Shown piece after piece: positions 14,911 to 23,044 of a stretch of DNA of 33,411 nucleotides. This stretch comes from an uncultured Eubacteriales bacterium. Lineage in GTDB: Bacteria; Bacillota; Clostridia; Lachnospirales; Bianqueaceae. The stretch is taken from NCBI GenBank assembly GCA_902783575.1, contig CACZRP010000124.1, forward strand, positions 1 through 33,411, read 5' to 3'. Position 1 is the first letter of the stretch. Every line of letters starts with the position of its first letter. The translations under genes and the position numbers were made by a program. The notes under the pieces were generated by a model that saw only the letters and a list, made by a program, of their open reading frames with translations, had not been told where the DNA came from and did not search any database.

Positions 14911-16092
14911 ATGTCTGAATTCGAAAACAAACCTGATATGATGGAGACCGCCGCTGATGCTGCTGAAGCCGCCGCGGAAACTGCCGCCGAAGCCGCCGCG
15001 GAAACTGCTGCCGAAGCTGTCGCGGAGACCGCCGCTGAAGCTGCCGCAGAGGTTGCCGCGGAGACCGCCGTTGAAGCACCGTCTCTGGATGATGTTACTG
15101 GACAGGCTGTGAACTTTGTGCTGAACACGGATAATTATGCTTCTGAATATCTGAAGGAAACGATGCCTGAGGCGGTGCCCGAACCCGCACCCCAGCCGCA
15201 GGCTGTGCCGCAGCCGGCGCCTCAGCCCGCACAGGCCTTCCAGCCCCAGCCGCAGCCAATTCCCCAGCCTCAGCAGTTCACTCAGCCTAAGCCGGCGCCT
15301 CAGCCTGCACCTCAGCCCTGCTCAACTATGAATGACTATCAACAGATGAACGCCCAGAGGGCGGCTCAGATGAATCAGCAGTTCCAGCAGTATCAGCAGC
15401 AGAGTGCGCAGAGAGCTGCGCAAATGAATCCTCAGGCTGCTGGTGGAAATACCTATTCCCAGGCTGGAACATATACCGCACCTCAGCCTGGTCCCGCGGC
15501 ACAGAATCCCGGCCCCGGCGTGGCAGGAGGATTTGCCACCGGATATACCGGAGGAGCGGATCAGAACTGGGAAAATAATGGAACCTTTGCCCGCTATCAG
15601 GCAGGCGGCCCCGGCAATGAGCCCCAAGGCGGTTCACCCTATGGCCAGCCCACCGGACAGGGCTATCAGGCAGCCGGAGCTCAGGGTTATCAGCCGAACC
15701 AGCAGAGCTATCAGGCCGGTCCTCAGAACTACCAGGCTGGTCCCCAGGGATTCCAGACTGGCAACCCCGGCTATCAGAACTATTCTCAGCCTGCGCCCGC
15801 CAGCGAAGATCCCGGCTATACCATGTCCATCATCTCCATGATTTGTGGTATCGTCAGCTGCGTTCTGTTCTGGGGAAGAATCGGCGGATTCCTGTCCATT
15901 CTGTGCGGTGCCGCCGCGATAGTGCTGGGCGTTATGTCCGGTAAGAAATCACTGACCGGTGCACGCAACGGCATGGCTACTGCGGGTCTTATTACCGGTA
16001 TTATCGGTATCTCCCTTTCCATTATCAGTATCGCCTGCTGGACCTGCGTCTGCGCGTCCCTTTCCAGCGAATTCATGAGCGAATTCTTCTGA
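14911..16092 (+). CDS. DUF4190-like membrane protein with long low-complexity N-terminus
   Basis: The 393-residue protein has three zones. Residues about 11-57 are an Ala/Glu repeat (AAETAAEA-type), likely one long helix. Residues about 85-300 are rich in Gln, Pro, Gly and Tyr, with repeats of GYQ/NYQAGPQ. Residues about 305-393 hold two or three membrane segments with the DUF4190 pattern of a short Gly-rich hairpin (SILCGAAAIVLGVMSGKK). The function of the family is unknown. A GGAG site precedes the ATG. The next gene starts 1 bp after its stop, so translation is probably coupled. Confidence 0.8.
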   Translation: MSEFENKPDMMETAADAAEAAAETAAEAAAETAAEAVAETAAEAAAEVAAETAVEAPSLDDVTGQAVNFVLNTDNYASEYLKETMPEAVPEPAPQPQAVPQPAPQPAQAFQPQPQPIPQPQQFTQPKPAPQPAPQPCSTMNDYQQMNAQRAAQMNQQFQQYQQQSAQRAAQMNPQAAGGNTYSQAGTYTAPQPGPAAQNPGPGVAGGFATGYTGGADQNWENNGTFARYQAGGPGNEPQGGSPYGQPTGQGYQAAGAQGYQPNQQSYQAGPQNYQAGPQGFQTGNPGYQNYSQPAPASEDPGYTMSIISMICGIVSCVLFWGRIGGFLSILCGAAAIVLGVMSGKKSLTGARNGMATAGLITGIIGISLSIISIACWTCVCASLSSEFMSEFF

Positions 16093-16093
16093 T

Positions 16094-16963
16094 ATGTACC
16101 CTTACATTGAGATTTTAGGAAGAGAAATCCCCACCTACGGACTGTTTTCCCTGGTGGGGATACTTCTTGGAGGATGGTTCGCGGAGCACCAGGCGACGAA
16201 ACACGGGGAGCACCCCTTCTACATGATCGAGACGCTCTGCGTCGCGGCGGTGGGCGTGCTGATTGGCGGACATCTTCTTTACGCCATCACGAATTTCCGC
16301 TTTATCGGAAAATGGAGTCTGTTTGAGCTCTTTGGAGGCTCTGTCTTTTACGGTGGACTCTTCGGCGGGCTGGCCGCCGGCTGGTGGTGGGTCAGGCGCA
16401 AAGGCTACCGGATGAATCTGTACAGCGATATCATCGCCATGTTTATGCCGCTGTTCCACGGATTCGGCCGCATCGGCTGCTTTTTCGGCGGCTGCTGCTT
16501 TGGCATTCCCTCCCGGTTCGGAATTCTCTATCATTCGCCGCATATTCCGGAGAGCGAAGTTGTGACACGATTCCCGGTGCAGCTTCTGGAATCCGGACTG
16601 CTGTTTCTGCTTTTCGTGGGAATCTACCTGATCCTGTATCGGCCGAATGGCCGGCTGCAGCAAAAGGTCAGGGGACACCTGCTGGAGATCTATCTGGCCA
16701 CCTATGCCGTGATCCGCTTTCTGGATGAATTTCTCCGGGGAGACCGGATTCGGGGCATCTGGGGACCCTTTTCCACATCCCAATGGATCAGTCTGACGCT
16801 TCTTCTTGTGCTGACAATCCGGCTGCTGATTCGCCGCGGCCGCACTGCGAGTGATCAGGCCGCAGACAGCGTCTCTGATCCCGATCAGGCCGCAGACAGC
16901 GGCCTCGCTGACACTATCCTTGAAAATATTCAACCTATAAAAAACCGTCCTGACGGACAGTGA
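16094..16963 (+). CDS. Lgt-family prolipoprotein diacylglyceryl transferase-like protein
   Basis: A 289-residue polytopic membrane protein of the Lgt family, which adds diacylglycerol to the lipobox Cys of prolipoproteins. The family core is seen in FHGFGRIGCFFGGCCFG (121-137). Two key places differ from classic Lgt: Tyr86 stands where HGGL has His, and the GRIGNFxNGE signature reads GRIGCFFGGCC, losing the Asn. Such Cys-rich members are common in gut Clostridia and may be paralogues with another acceptor. The C-terminus has a short duplicated SDQAADS tail. The start overlaps no ribosome site and follows the previous stop by 1 bp. Confidence 0.8.
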   Translation: MYPYIEILGREIPTYGLFSLVGILLGGWFAEHQATKHGEHPFYMIETLCVAAVGVLIGGHLLYAITNFRFIGKWSLFELFGGSVFYGGLFGGLAAGWWWVRRKGYRMNLYSDIIAMFMPLFHGFGRIGCFFGGCCFGIPSRFGILYHSPHIPESEVVTRFPVQLLESGLLFLLFVGIYLILYRPNGRLQQKVRGHLLEIYLATYAVIRFLDEFLRGDRIRGIWGPFSTSQWISLTLLLVLTIRLLIRRGRTASDQAADSVSDPDQAADSGLADTILENIQPIKNRPDGQ

Positions 16964-16995
16964 ACATGCTGTCTTCAGGACGGTTTTCTTTTGTC
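16941..16995 (+). terminator. Terminator of the DUF4190-Lgt operon
   Basis: AAAACCGTCCTGA (16941-16953) pairs with TCAGGACGGTTTT (16975-16987), followed by CTTTT. The stop codon of the Lgt-like gene lies in the loop. Confidence 0.85.
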
Positions 16996-17041
16996 TTGTT
17001 ATCAATGCAAACGGAAGGCCTCCACTGGCTGATGTACGGGC

Positions 17042-17081
17042 AAAAAACTTTGAATACTTGCTTTTTTAAGATCTTCAAAGT
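17042..17081 (-). terminator. Terminator of the first M3 peptidase gene
   Basis: On the minus strand ACTTTGAA (17074-17081) pairs with TTCAAAGT (17047-17054), followed by TTTTTT. It lies 28 bp after the gene's stop. Confidence 0.75.
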
Positions 17082-17108
17082 CACAACCTTCGAATAGTGT
17101 CTATTTAA

Positions 17109-18812
17109 TCACTCAATCCCCGTCAGATCGTAGCTGTCCAGCCAGTTCTTGGCAACCTCGGCCACGTTCTTCAGGGTATCGCCATCGAAGGGGCTGTCCA
17201 TGCCGGCATTCTTCAGAAGCTCGGTGAAGGTGCGGGTGCCGCCCTGGGTGGTGTAAGCCATGTAGTGCTCCCAGGCGTTCTTGAAATCAGACTGGATCAG
17301 AGCCCAGTATTCCAGGGAAACGGTCTGCGCCAGGCAGTAGTCGATGTAGTACAGAGGAGAAGTGTAAATGTGGAGCTGACGCTGCCAGCCTTCACCCTCG
17401 GAGTAGAAGGGAATATCGCCGTCCAGCTTCTCCCAGGGCATGTAAATTCCCAGCAGCTCCTTCCAGGCCGCGTGGCGCTGGGCGGGAGTGTACTCGGGAT
17501 GCTCATAGACAATGTGCTGGAAATGATCCACCATGGTGCCGTAGGGGATGAAGGTCAGGGCCTCCGCCAGATGGCTGTAATAGAACTTGCGGGTGTCGGG
17601 ACCGAAGAAGCCCTCGGCCCAGGGCCACGCGAAGAACTCCATGCTCATGGAATGAACCTCGCAGCCCTCCATGCTGGGCCAGATATATTCCATGGGCACG
17701 CGGTGGCGGTTGGTCCAGTCGGCGAAAGCGTGGCCGGCCTCGTGGGTGACCACGGAAACATCGCCCTGGGTGCCGTTAAAGTTCGCAAAAATAAACGGGA
17801 CGTCGTAATCGTAAATGCTGGTGCAGTAGCCGCCGCCCTGTTTGCCTTCGGTGGCCAGGACATCCAGCAGCTCGTTATCCATCATAGTCTTGAAGAAAAC
17901 AGCGGTCTCGGGGCTCAGCTCGGTGTAGAACTTAAGGCCGTGGTTCAGAATATCCTGAGCGGTACCGAAGGGCTTGGGGTTGCCGGAACGGAACTCCAGG
18001 GCATTGTCTGCGAAGCTCATGGGATAGGTCTTGCCAAGACGCTCGGCCTGACGGCGGTAAATGGAATCGGCGATGGGAACAATATATTTCACCACAGCCT
18101 CGCGGAACTTGGCCACATCCTCTTTGGTGTAGCAGTTGCGGTCCATGCGGTAGTATCCCAGAGGCAGGTAGTTCTCATAACCCAGCTTCTTGCCCATGGC
18201 GTCTCTCAGCTTCACCAGCTCATCGTAGATCCGGTCCAGCTCCGCCTGGTTCTCTTTATACCAGGTACCGTCAGCCTTCCAGGCCGCCAGACGGATTTCA
18301 TCGTCAGCATTGGATTTGAAGGGGCCCAGCTGAGCCAGGGTATAGGTGCCGCCGTTGAAGGGAATCTGGGCACTGGCAATCAGCTTGTCGTAGGCCATTA
18401 CCAGCTCGTTCTCCTTCTGGAGCTCGGGAATGATCTCCGGGGAGAAGGCCTTCAGGGCGATCTCCGCGTTGGTGAACAGCAGGGTGCCATAATCCTTTTC
18501 AAAATCAGCACGGAAGGGAGAGGCCAGCAGCGCTTCGGTGAAGGCCTGCATGTACTCCTCCAGCTCGGGAGAAGCATTGGCCCAGAACTTTTCTTCCGCA
18601 TCGTAGAAGGCATCCCGGGTGTCGATGCTGTGGCGGATGGAGGACAGGGTTGCCTGGGTTTCGACATGTCTGGCCAAGGTATCCTTGGCCAGGAATGCTT
18701 CCTTCGCTTCGGCGTAGTCCTTCGCGTTTTTCAGCTGCTCAGTGATGGCAGTGATCTGTTTCTTAACTTCATCAAGGTCAGGACGCTGATAGGGCATATC
18801 CTTAAACTTCAT
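17109..18812 (-). CDS. M3 family oligoendopeptidase
   Basis: A 567-residue cytoplasmic zinc peptidase of the PepF/oligoendopeptidase F group, which cuts short peptides. The zinc motif HEAGH is at 357-361 in VVTHEAGHAFADW, with the third ligand Glu expected in the MEGCEVHSMSMEFF stretch about 28 residues later. The start has AAGGAGG 7 bp upstream. The N-terminus MKFKDMPYQRPD matches that of the second M3 peptidase at 24186, so the two are paralogues. A tRNA-Pro terminator lies just upstream; no separate promoter was found, so read-through from the tRNA promoter is possible. Confidence 0.95.
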   Translation of the reverse strand: MKFKDMPYQRPDLDEVKKQITAITEQLKNAKDYAEAKEAFLAKDTLARHVETQATLSSIRHSIDTRDAFYDAEEKFWANASPELEEYMQAFTEALLASPFRADFEKDYGTLLFTNAEIALKAFSPEIIPELQKENELVMAYDKLIASAQIPFNGGTYTLAQLGPFKSNADDEIRLAAWKADGTWYKENQAELDRIYDELVKLRDAMGKKLGYENYLPLGYYRMDRNCYTKEDVAKFREAVVKYIVPIADSIYRRQAERLGKTYPMSFADNALEFRSGNPKPFGTAQDILNHGLKFYTELSPETAVFFKTMMDNELLDVLATEGKQGGGYCTSIYDYDVPFIFANFNGTQGDVSVVTHEAGHAFADWTNRHRVPMEYIWPSMEGCEVHSMSMEFFAWPWAEGFFGPDTRKFYYSHLAEALTFIPYGTMVDHFQHIVYEHPEYTPAQRHAAWKELLGIYMPWEKLDGDIPFYSEGEGWQRQLHIYTSPLYYIDYCLAQTVSLEYWALIQSDFKNAWEHYMAYTTQGGTRTFTELLKNAGMDSPFDGDTLKNVAEVAKNWLDSYDLTGIE

Positions 18813-18825
18813 GGGAAAACCTCCT

Positions 18826-18858
18826 TAAAACAAAAACAGGCCGCCCGAGAAGGCGGCC
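18826..18858 (-). terminator. Terminator after tRNA-Pro
   Basis: GGCCGCC (18839-18845) pairs with GGCGGCC (18852-18858). On the minus strand the stem is followed by TGTTTTTGTTTT, just before the peptidase ribosome site. Confidence 0.75.
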
Positions 18859-18865
18859 ATTTGAA

Positions 18866-18939
18866 TCGGAATGACAGGATTTGAACCTGCGGCCTCTGCG
18901 TCCCGAACGCAGCGCTCTACCAAACTGAGCCACATTCCG
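18866..18939 (-). tRNA. tRNA-Pro(CGG)
   Basis: On the minus strand the acceptor CGGAATG pairs with CATTCCG and the discriminator is A. The D-arm is CTCAGTTTGGTAGAGC, the anticodon loop TTCGGGA (anticodon CGG) sits between CTGCG and CGCAG, and the T-loop is TTCAAAT. All stems close. The CCA end is not encoded. Confidence 0.95.
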
Positions 18940-18958
18940 ATTTGCTTAAAGCTTATCT

Positions 18959-18987
18959 ATTATATCCCGCCAAAAGCCCCGTGTCAA
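18959..18987 (-). promoter_or_regulatory. Promoter of tRNA-Pro
   Basis: On the minus strand TTGACA (18982-18987) and TATAAT (18959-18964) are 17 bp apart, a consensus promoter about 20 bp before the tRNA. Confidence 0.85.
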
Positions 18988-19140
18988 GAGGTTTTTGACA
19001 ATGAACGGCGAGGCCGGGCCATGGCCGCGGGCCTGCAAGGCAGAAGTCACGCCCCGGCCGCGCACAGCCCCGGGCAGGCCGCCCAGCAGGGTGAACATAG
19101 AAAAATAGTCATAAAAAACGTCCTGAGTCAAGAATTTCCC
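18988..19140. other. GC-rich intergenic stretch without a supported gene
   Basis: A GC-rich segment (around 19010-19085) lies between the tRNA-Pro promoter and the phosphoesterase promoter. A 35-codon frame from 19001 exists but has Arg/Pro-rich content and no proper ribosome site. Confidence 0.5.
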
Positions 19141-19169
19141 TTGACGCTCCGCAGGTTTTCTGAGATAAT
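19141..19169 (+). promoter_or_regulatory. Promoter of the phosphoesterase-hpt pair
   Basis: TTGACG (19141-19146) and GATAAT (19164-19169) are 17 bp apart, about 32 bp before the start at 19201. Confidence 0.7.
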
Positions 19170-19200
19170 CGGACGGAATTATATCATCAAGGAGACGGCT

Positions 19201-19749
19201 ATGAAATATTTGATCGCATCGGACATCCACGGCTCGGCCTTTTGGTGCCGCCGGCTGCTTAATGCTTTTGAGAAGGAAAATGCCGACCGGCTGATTCTGC
19301 TGGGCGACATTCTGTACCACGGCCCCAGAAACGACCTTCCCGACGGCTACGCCCCCAAAGAAGTGATCGAGCATCTGAACCCGCTGAAGGACAAGATCCT
19401 CTGCGTGCGGGGCAACTGCGACACGGAAGTGGACCAGATGGTGCTGGAATTCCCCATCATGGCGGACTACGCCATCCTGGAGCAGAAAACCTACCTGGTG
19501 TATCTGACCCACGGTCATGTTTTTAACGAACAGCATTTGCCGCCCCTGGCGCCGGGAGATGTGCTGCTGCACGGCCACACCCACGTGCCAGTGCTGCGGG
19601 AGCATGAAACCTACACCTATATCAATCCTGGCTCCGTGGCCATTCCGAAGGAGGACAGCTGGCACGGTTACATGATTCTGGAAGACGGAGTCTACACCTG
19701 GAAGAGCCTGGAAGAGGCGGATTTCATGAGCCGGCGCCTCAGCTGGTAA
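19201..19749 (+). CDS. yfcE: YfcE-type metallophosphoesterase
   Basis: A 182-residue calcineurin-like phosphodiesterase. All metal boxes are visible: DIH (8-10), GD (35-36), GNCD (71-74), HGH (104-106) and GHTH (125-128). YfcE-like enzymes hydrolyse phosphodiesters in vitro; the cellular substrate is unknown. The ATG at 19201 has AAGGAG 7 bp upstream; an earlier in-frame extension is not supported. The hypoxanthine phosphoribosyltransferase gene follows 51 bp later on the same transcript. Confidence 0.9.
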   Translation: MKYLIASDIHGSAFWCRRLLNAFEKENADRLILLGDILYHGPRNDLPDGYAPKEVIEHLNPLKDKILCVRGNCDTEVDQMVLEFPIMADYAILEQKTYLVYLTHGHVFNEQHLPPLAPGDVLLHGHTHVPVLREHETYTYINPGSVAIPKEDSWHGYMILEDGVYTWKSLEEADFMSRRLSW

Positions 19750-19800
19750 CGGCTCGTCCTGTTGATTTTAATTACCATCAAAGAGACGGGGAGAAGAAAA

Positions 19801-20349
19801 ATGTACAACATTGAAGATGACATTCAGGAAGTTCTTTATTCGAAGGAAGAGCTTCAGAACAAGGTCCAGGAGCTGGGGGCGCAGATTGCCCGGGACTACG
19901 AGGACAAGCAGCTCATGGTGGTGGGCATCCTGAAGGGCGCGAATATCTTTACCGCGGACCTGTGCCGGGCCATTCCCGGACTCATCCAGATGGAATTCAT
20001 GGTGGTTTCCAGCTATGGCACCTCTGCGGTGAGCAGCGGCAAGCTGACCATTCTGAAGGACATTGCCAAGGACCTCACCGGCCGGCACATTCTGCTGGTG
20101 GAGGACATCATCGACACCGGCCTGACCCTTAGCGAGCTGAAGAAGGAGCTGCTGGCGCGGGGCGCCGAGGATGTGAAAATCTGTACGCTGCTGGATAAGC
20201 CCGCCCACCGCAAGACCGAGGTTCAGGTGGACTATGTGGGCTACACCGTGCCGGACGAGTTTATTGTGGGCTACGGCATCGATTACGCGGAGTTCTACCG
20301 GAACCTGCCCTATGTGGCGGTGCTGAAGCGCTCTGTATACGAAAAGTAA
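19801..20349 (+). CDS. hpt: Hypoxanthine phosphoribosyltransferase
   Basis: Purine-salvage enzyme of 182 residues that turns hypoxanthine or guanine plus PRPP into IMP or GMP. The PRPP loop is LLVEDIIDTGLTL (98-110), the flexible loop is SSYGTSAVSSGKL (70-82), and the base-binding strand DEFIVGYGIDY lies near the C-terminus. The start at 19801 has GGGGAG about 8 bp upstream. It is the second gene after the phosphoesterase. Confidence 0.95.
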   Translation: MYNIEDDIQEVLYSKEELQNKVQELGAQIARDYEDKQLMVVGILKGANIFTADLCRAIPGLIQMEFMVVSSYGTSAVSSGKLTILKDIAKDLTGRHILLVEDIIDTGLTLSELKKELLARGAEDVKICTLLDKPAHRKTEVQVDYVGYTVPDEFIVGYGIDYAEFYRNLPYVAVLKRSVYEK

Positions 20350-20361
20350 GGCAAAAGAGCG

Positions 20362-20390
20362 TTGACATCGGGGAATTTCTGTGATATCAT
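20362..20390 (+). promoter_or_regulatory. Promoter of secG
   Basis: TTGACA (20362-20367) and TATCAT (20385-20390) are 17 bp apart, 52 bp before the secG start. Confidence 0.8.
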
Positions 20391-20442
20391 GGAGAATGCG
20401 TTTTAGCATCAACCCCGAATTGGAAGTAGAGAGGTGATATAC

Positions 20443-20694
20443 ATGAAAGCATTAGCGATTATTCTTTCTATCGTACTGCTGCTGGTTTGTCTCGTTATGT
20501 CCGCCGTCGTGCTCATGCAGGAAGGCAAGAGCGCAGGACTGTCCGGAGCCATCTCCGGCGCGGCAGAAACGTACTTCGGCAAGAATAAAGCCCGGACTCT
20601 GGAAGGAAAACTGGAGCGGCTGACCAAGATTCTGGCAGCAGCCTATCTGGTGCTGGCCCTTGTGCTTTATTTTATCGTCAGTGCGATTTCCTGA
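20443..20694 (+). CDS. secG: Preprotein translocase subunit SecG
   Basis: An 83-residue protein with two membrane helices (about 3-25 and 57-80) and the SecG loop [20 protein letters not shown], including the Gly/Ser-rich turn. It is the accessory subunit of the SecYEG channel. The ATG at 20443 follows GAGGTGATATAC; an in-frame GTG at 20434 overlaps the ribosome site and is not used. In many Firmicutes secG-rnr-smpB are adjacent; here rnr is absent. Confidence 0.95.
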   Translation: MKALAIILSIVLLLVCLVMSAVVLMQEGKSAGLSGAISGAAETYFGKNKARTLEGKLERLTKILAAAYLVLALVLYFIVSAIS

Positions 20695-20717
20695 TCCGCT
20701 GATTCGGTAATTGACTG

Positions 20718-20748
20718 CGGTCCGGAGCGGATGTTCCGGACCGTTTTT
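20718..20748 (+). terminator. Terminator between secG and smpB
   Basis: CGGTCCGGA (20718-20726) pairs with TCCGGACCG (20735-20743), followed by TTTTT. It sits 22 bp before the smpB start. Confidence 0.8.
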
Positions 20749-20769
20749 CATACTTTGGGAGAAAAATCC

Positions 20770-21237
20770 ATGGCAAAAGACACCATCAAGCCCGTGGCGC
20801 AGAACCGGAAAGCCCACCATGATTATTTTCTGGAGGAGCTTTTTGAGGCAGGCCTGTCCCTGGCGGGAACCGAGGTCAAGTCTCTGCGCCAGGGAAAATG
20901 CAGCCTGAAGGAGAGCTATGTGGCGATCGAACACGGCGAAGCATTTATCTACAATATGCACATCAGTCCCTATGAGCATGGGAATATTTTCAACAAGGAT
21001 CCCCTGCGGGTGAGGAAGCTTCTCCTGCACAAGAGGGAAATCCGCAAGCTGATCGGCTCCGTCAAGCAGGATGGCTACACCATCGTGCCCGTGCGGCTGT
21101 ACTTCAAGGGCAACCACGCCAAGCTGGAAATTGCTCTGGCGAAAGGTAAAAAGCTCTACGACAAGCGCGAGTCCATCGCGAAGAAGGACCAGCGCCGGGA
21201 AGCGGAGCGGGACTACAAGATCAGCAAGATGTACTGA
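20770..21237 (+). CDS. smpB: SsrA-binding protein SmpB
   Basis: A 155-residue protein that binds tmRNA and brings it to stalled ribosomes. It shows the OB-fold core ([20 protein letters not shown] and KLLLHKREI) and the basic C-terminal tail ([18 protein letters not shown]) that lies in the mRNA channel. The ATG has GGGAGA upstream. No tmRNA gene is seen in the window. The sortase gene starts 7 bp after its stop. Confidence 0.95.
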   Translation: MAKDTIKPVAQNRKAHHDYFLEELFEAGLSLAGTEVKSLRQGKCSLKESYVAIEHGEAFIYNMHISPYEHGNIFNKDPLRVRKLLLHKREIRKLIGSVKQDGYTIVPVRLYFKGNHAKLEIALAKGKKLYDKRESIAKKDQRREAERDYKISKMY

Positions 21238-21244
21238 GGTTATC

Positions 21245-22126
21245 ATGACACAGAAGAAAAAGAAGAAACTGAGCCCGGGCTCCGCCCTGCTGCTGTGCCT
21301 GATCTGCCTGCTGCTGGCCGTGGCGGCCTACTCCGGTTGGCAGCTGTGGGGCATTTACAGCAAATACCATCACAACACCGTTTCCCAGAACAGGGTTTCC
21401 GATGTCTTCTATTCCCAGGAGGGAACCACTGGACAGACCGTTTCCGGCATGGAGGGCACCGCGGGCACCCAGACCCAGCTGAAGGAAAACACCCTTTCCG
21501 GCGCCGTTTCCCTGTGGCCCCTGATTGCCCAGAACCCGGACACCGTCGGCTGGATCAAGATCGAGGACACCGTGGTGGACTACGCCGTCATGTGGTCCGG
21601 CGACAACGACTATTACCTGCACCGGGACTTTTTCCGGGAATACAACTACGCCGGCATGCCCTTCCTGGATGGCAGCAACTACCTGCAGAACCAGCTGCCC
21701 GGCCAGTATCAGAACTATATTATTTACGGACACCGGATGAAGGACAAATCCATGTTCCATATCATCGGCGAGTATTCGGATCAGGAGTGGTACGAGGAGC
21801 ATCCCACCTTTACCCTGCTGCTCCGGGTGGGCGATGAGGATATTCTCTACGAATGTCAGGTCTTCTCCTGCTATCGCCTCACCACCGCGGATGAGGATTC
21901 CTGGATGACCATCTTCTACTCCAAAGAAGACTATGAGAACTATATCAACCGGGCCATCTCCCGGTCCGCCATCAAAACCGATGTTTCCGTCACCGGCGAC
22001 GACCAGATCCTGACCCTGTCCACCTGCGACTCCATGCTGGATGAATCCGAGGGCCGCCTGCTGGTCCACGCGAAAATGGTCCCCATGGTGGTGACGCCGG
22101 TTTCCGTAACACCCAATCAGAACTAA
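21245..22126 (+). CDS. srtB: Class B sortase
   Basis: A 293-residue transpeptidase that attaches surface proteins to peptidoglycan or builds pili. One N-terminal membrane segment (about 12-34) follows a lysine-rich start. The catalytic residues are His163 in YGHRM, Cys261 in LSTCD and Arg271 in EGRLLVHAK, with the longer class B spacing. GAGGT lies 5-7 bp before the ATG. No gene with a sorting signal is found in the window, so the substrates lie elsewhere. The HAD phosphatase gene follows after 12 bp. Confidence 0.92.
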   Translation: MTQKKKKKLSPGSALLLCLICLLLAVAAYSGWQLWGIYSKYHHNTVSQNRVSDVFYSQEGTTGQTVSGMEGTAGTQTQLKENTLSGAVSLWPLIAQNPDTVGWIKIEDTVVDYAVMWSGDNDYYLHRDFFREYNYAGMPFLDGSNYLQNQLPGQYQNYIIYGHRMKDKSMFHIIGEYSDQEWYEEHPTFTLLLRVGDEDILYECQVFSCYRLTTADEDSWMTIFYSKEDYENYINRAISRSAIKTDVSVTGDDQILTLSTCDSMLDESEGRLLVHAKMVPMVVTPVSVTPNQN

Positions 22127-22138
22127 ACAGAGGAACCA

Positions 22139-22993
22139 ATGGCAAAATCAATTTCCGGCCCGGATCAGCTCCGGGCTTTATTTCAAAAGAAGCTCTGGAT
22201 CCTGGACATGGACGGCACCGTTTACCTGGGAGACCGGGTTTTCCCCGAGACCCTTCCCTTTTTGGAACGAGTCCGGGCCGCCGGGGCCGACTATCTGTTC
22301 TTTACCAACAACGCCTCCCGCTCCAAGCAGACCTACGTCAAGCGGCTGCGGGATCTGGGGATTCCCGCCAGTGAGGATCAGATCCTGACCTCCGGCGAGA
22401 CCACCTTCCGGTTTCTGAACAGCCGGCGCCCGGGCCAGATGGTCTATCTGGTGGGCACGCCGGACCTGGAGCAGGCCTTCCGGGAGGCGGGCATCCGTCT
22501 CTACAACGATCATCGGGACGAGGGCCAAGGCCTTTCACCCCGGGAAGAGGCGGCCCTGTGTCCCATTGTGGTGGTCAGCTTCGATACCAGCCTGACCTAC
22601 GAAAAGCTGAATACCGCCTGCCGGCTGATCCGCCACGGCGCTGAATTTCTCAGCACCCACCCGGATCTGAACTGCCCCGTGGCTCCGGAGGATGGAAGCT
22701 TTATCCCGGATTCCGGCGCCATCTGCGCCCTGGTGACTGCCTCCACCGGCAAGGAGCCCCGCTACTTCGGTAAGCCCTACGAGGATGTGGTGCAGGTCAT
22801 CGAGGACCACACCGGCCTTAATCGGAAGGATATGGTGGTGGTGGGAGACCGCCTCTACACTGACATCGCCGTGGGCGTAAACAACGGTATGGATGCCGTG
22901 CTGGTGCTCTCCGGCGAGTCCACCCTGCAGGATGCGGAAACCTCCGCAGTGGAGGCCACCTACATTGTGCCGGGGATCGGGAATCTGCTGTAA
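22139..22993 (+). CDS. HAD-IIA family phosphatase (NagD-like)
   Basis: A 284-residue cytoplasmic phosphatase. Motif I DMDGT gives nucleophile Asp23 and acid/base Asp25, motif II is FFTNNAS, the conserved Lys is in GKPYED, and motif IV is GDRLYTDI. The cap between motifs II and III is of the IIA type, as in NagD, which removes phosphate from nucleotides and sugars. The natural substrate is unclear. It is the last gene before a strong terminator. Confidence 0.9.
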   Translation: MAKSISGPDQLRALFQKKLWILDMDGTVYLGDRVFPETLPFLERVRAAGADYLFFTNNASRSKQTYVKRLRDLGIPASEDQILTSGETTFRFLNSRRPGQMVYLVGTPDLEQAFREAGIRLYNDHRDEGQGLSPREEAALCPIVVVSFDTSLTYEKLNTACRLIRHGAEFLSTHPDLNCPVAPEDGSFIPDSGAICALVTASTGKEPRYFGKPYEDVVQVIEDHTGLNRKDMVVVGDRLYTDIAVGVNNGMDAVLVLSGESTLQDAETSAVEATYIVPGIGNLL

Positions 22994-23000
22994 AATAGAA

Positions 23001-23037
23001 AAATACCTGATAAGCAATGCTCATCAGGTATTTTTTT
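23001..23037. terminator. Bidirectional terminator between HAD gene and thiT
   Basis: AAATACCTGAT (23001-23011) pairs with ATCAGGTATTT (23023-23033), followed by T's on the plus strand and by T-rich sequence on the minus strand. It serves both converging genes. Confidence 0.85.
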
Positions 23038-23044
23038 ATGCAGC

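Noticed and set aside
19001-19108. Possible small protein of 35 codons before the phosphoesterase
   Set aside because: Arg/Pro-rich GC-derived content, weak ribosome site and no promoter of its own.
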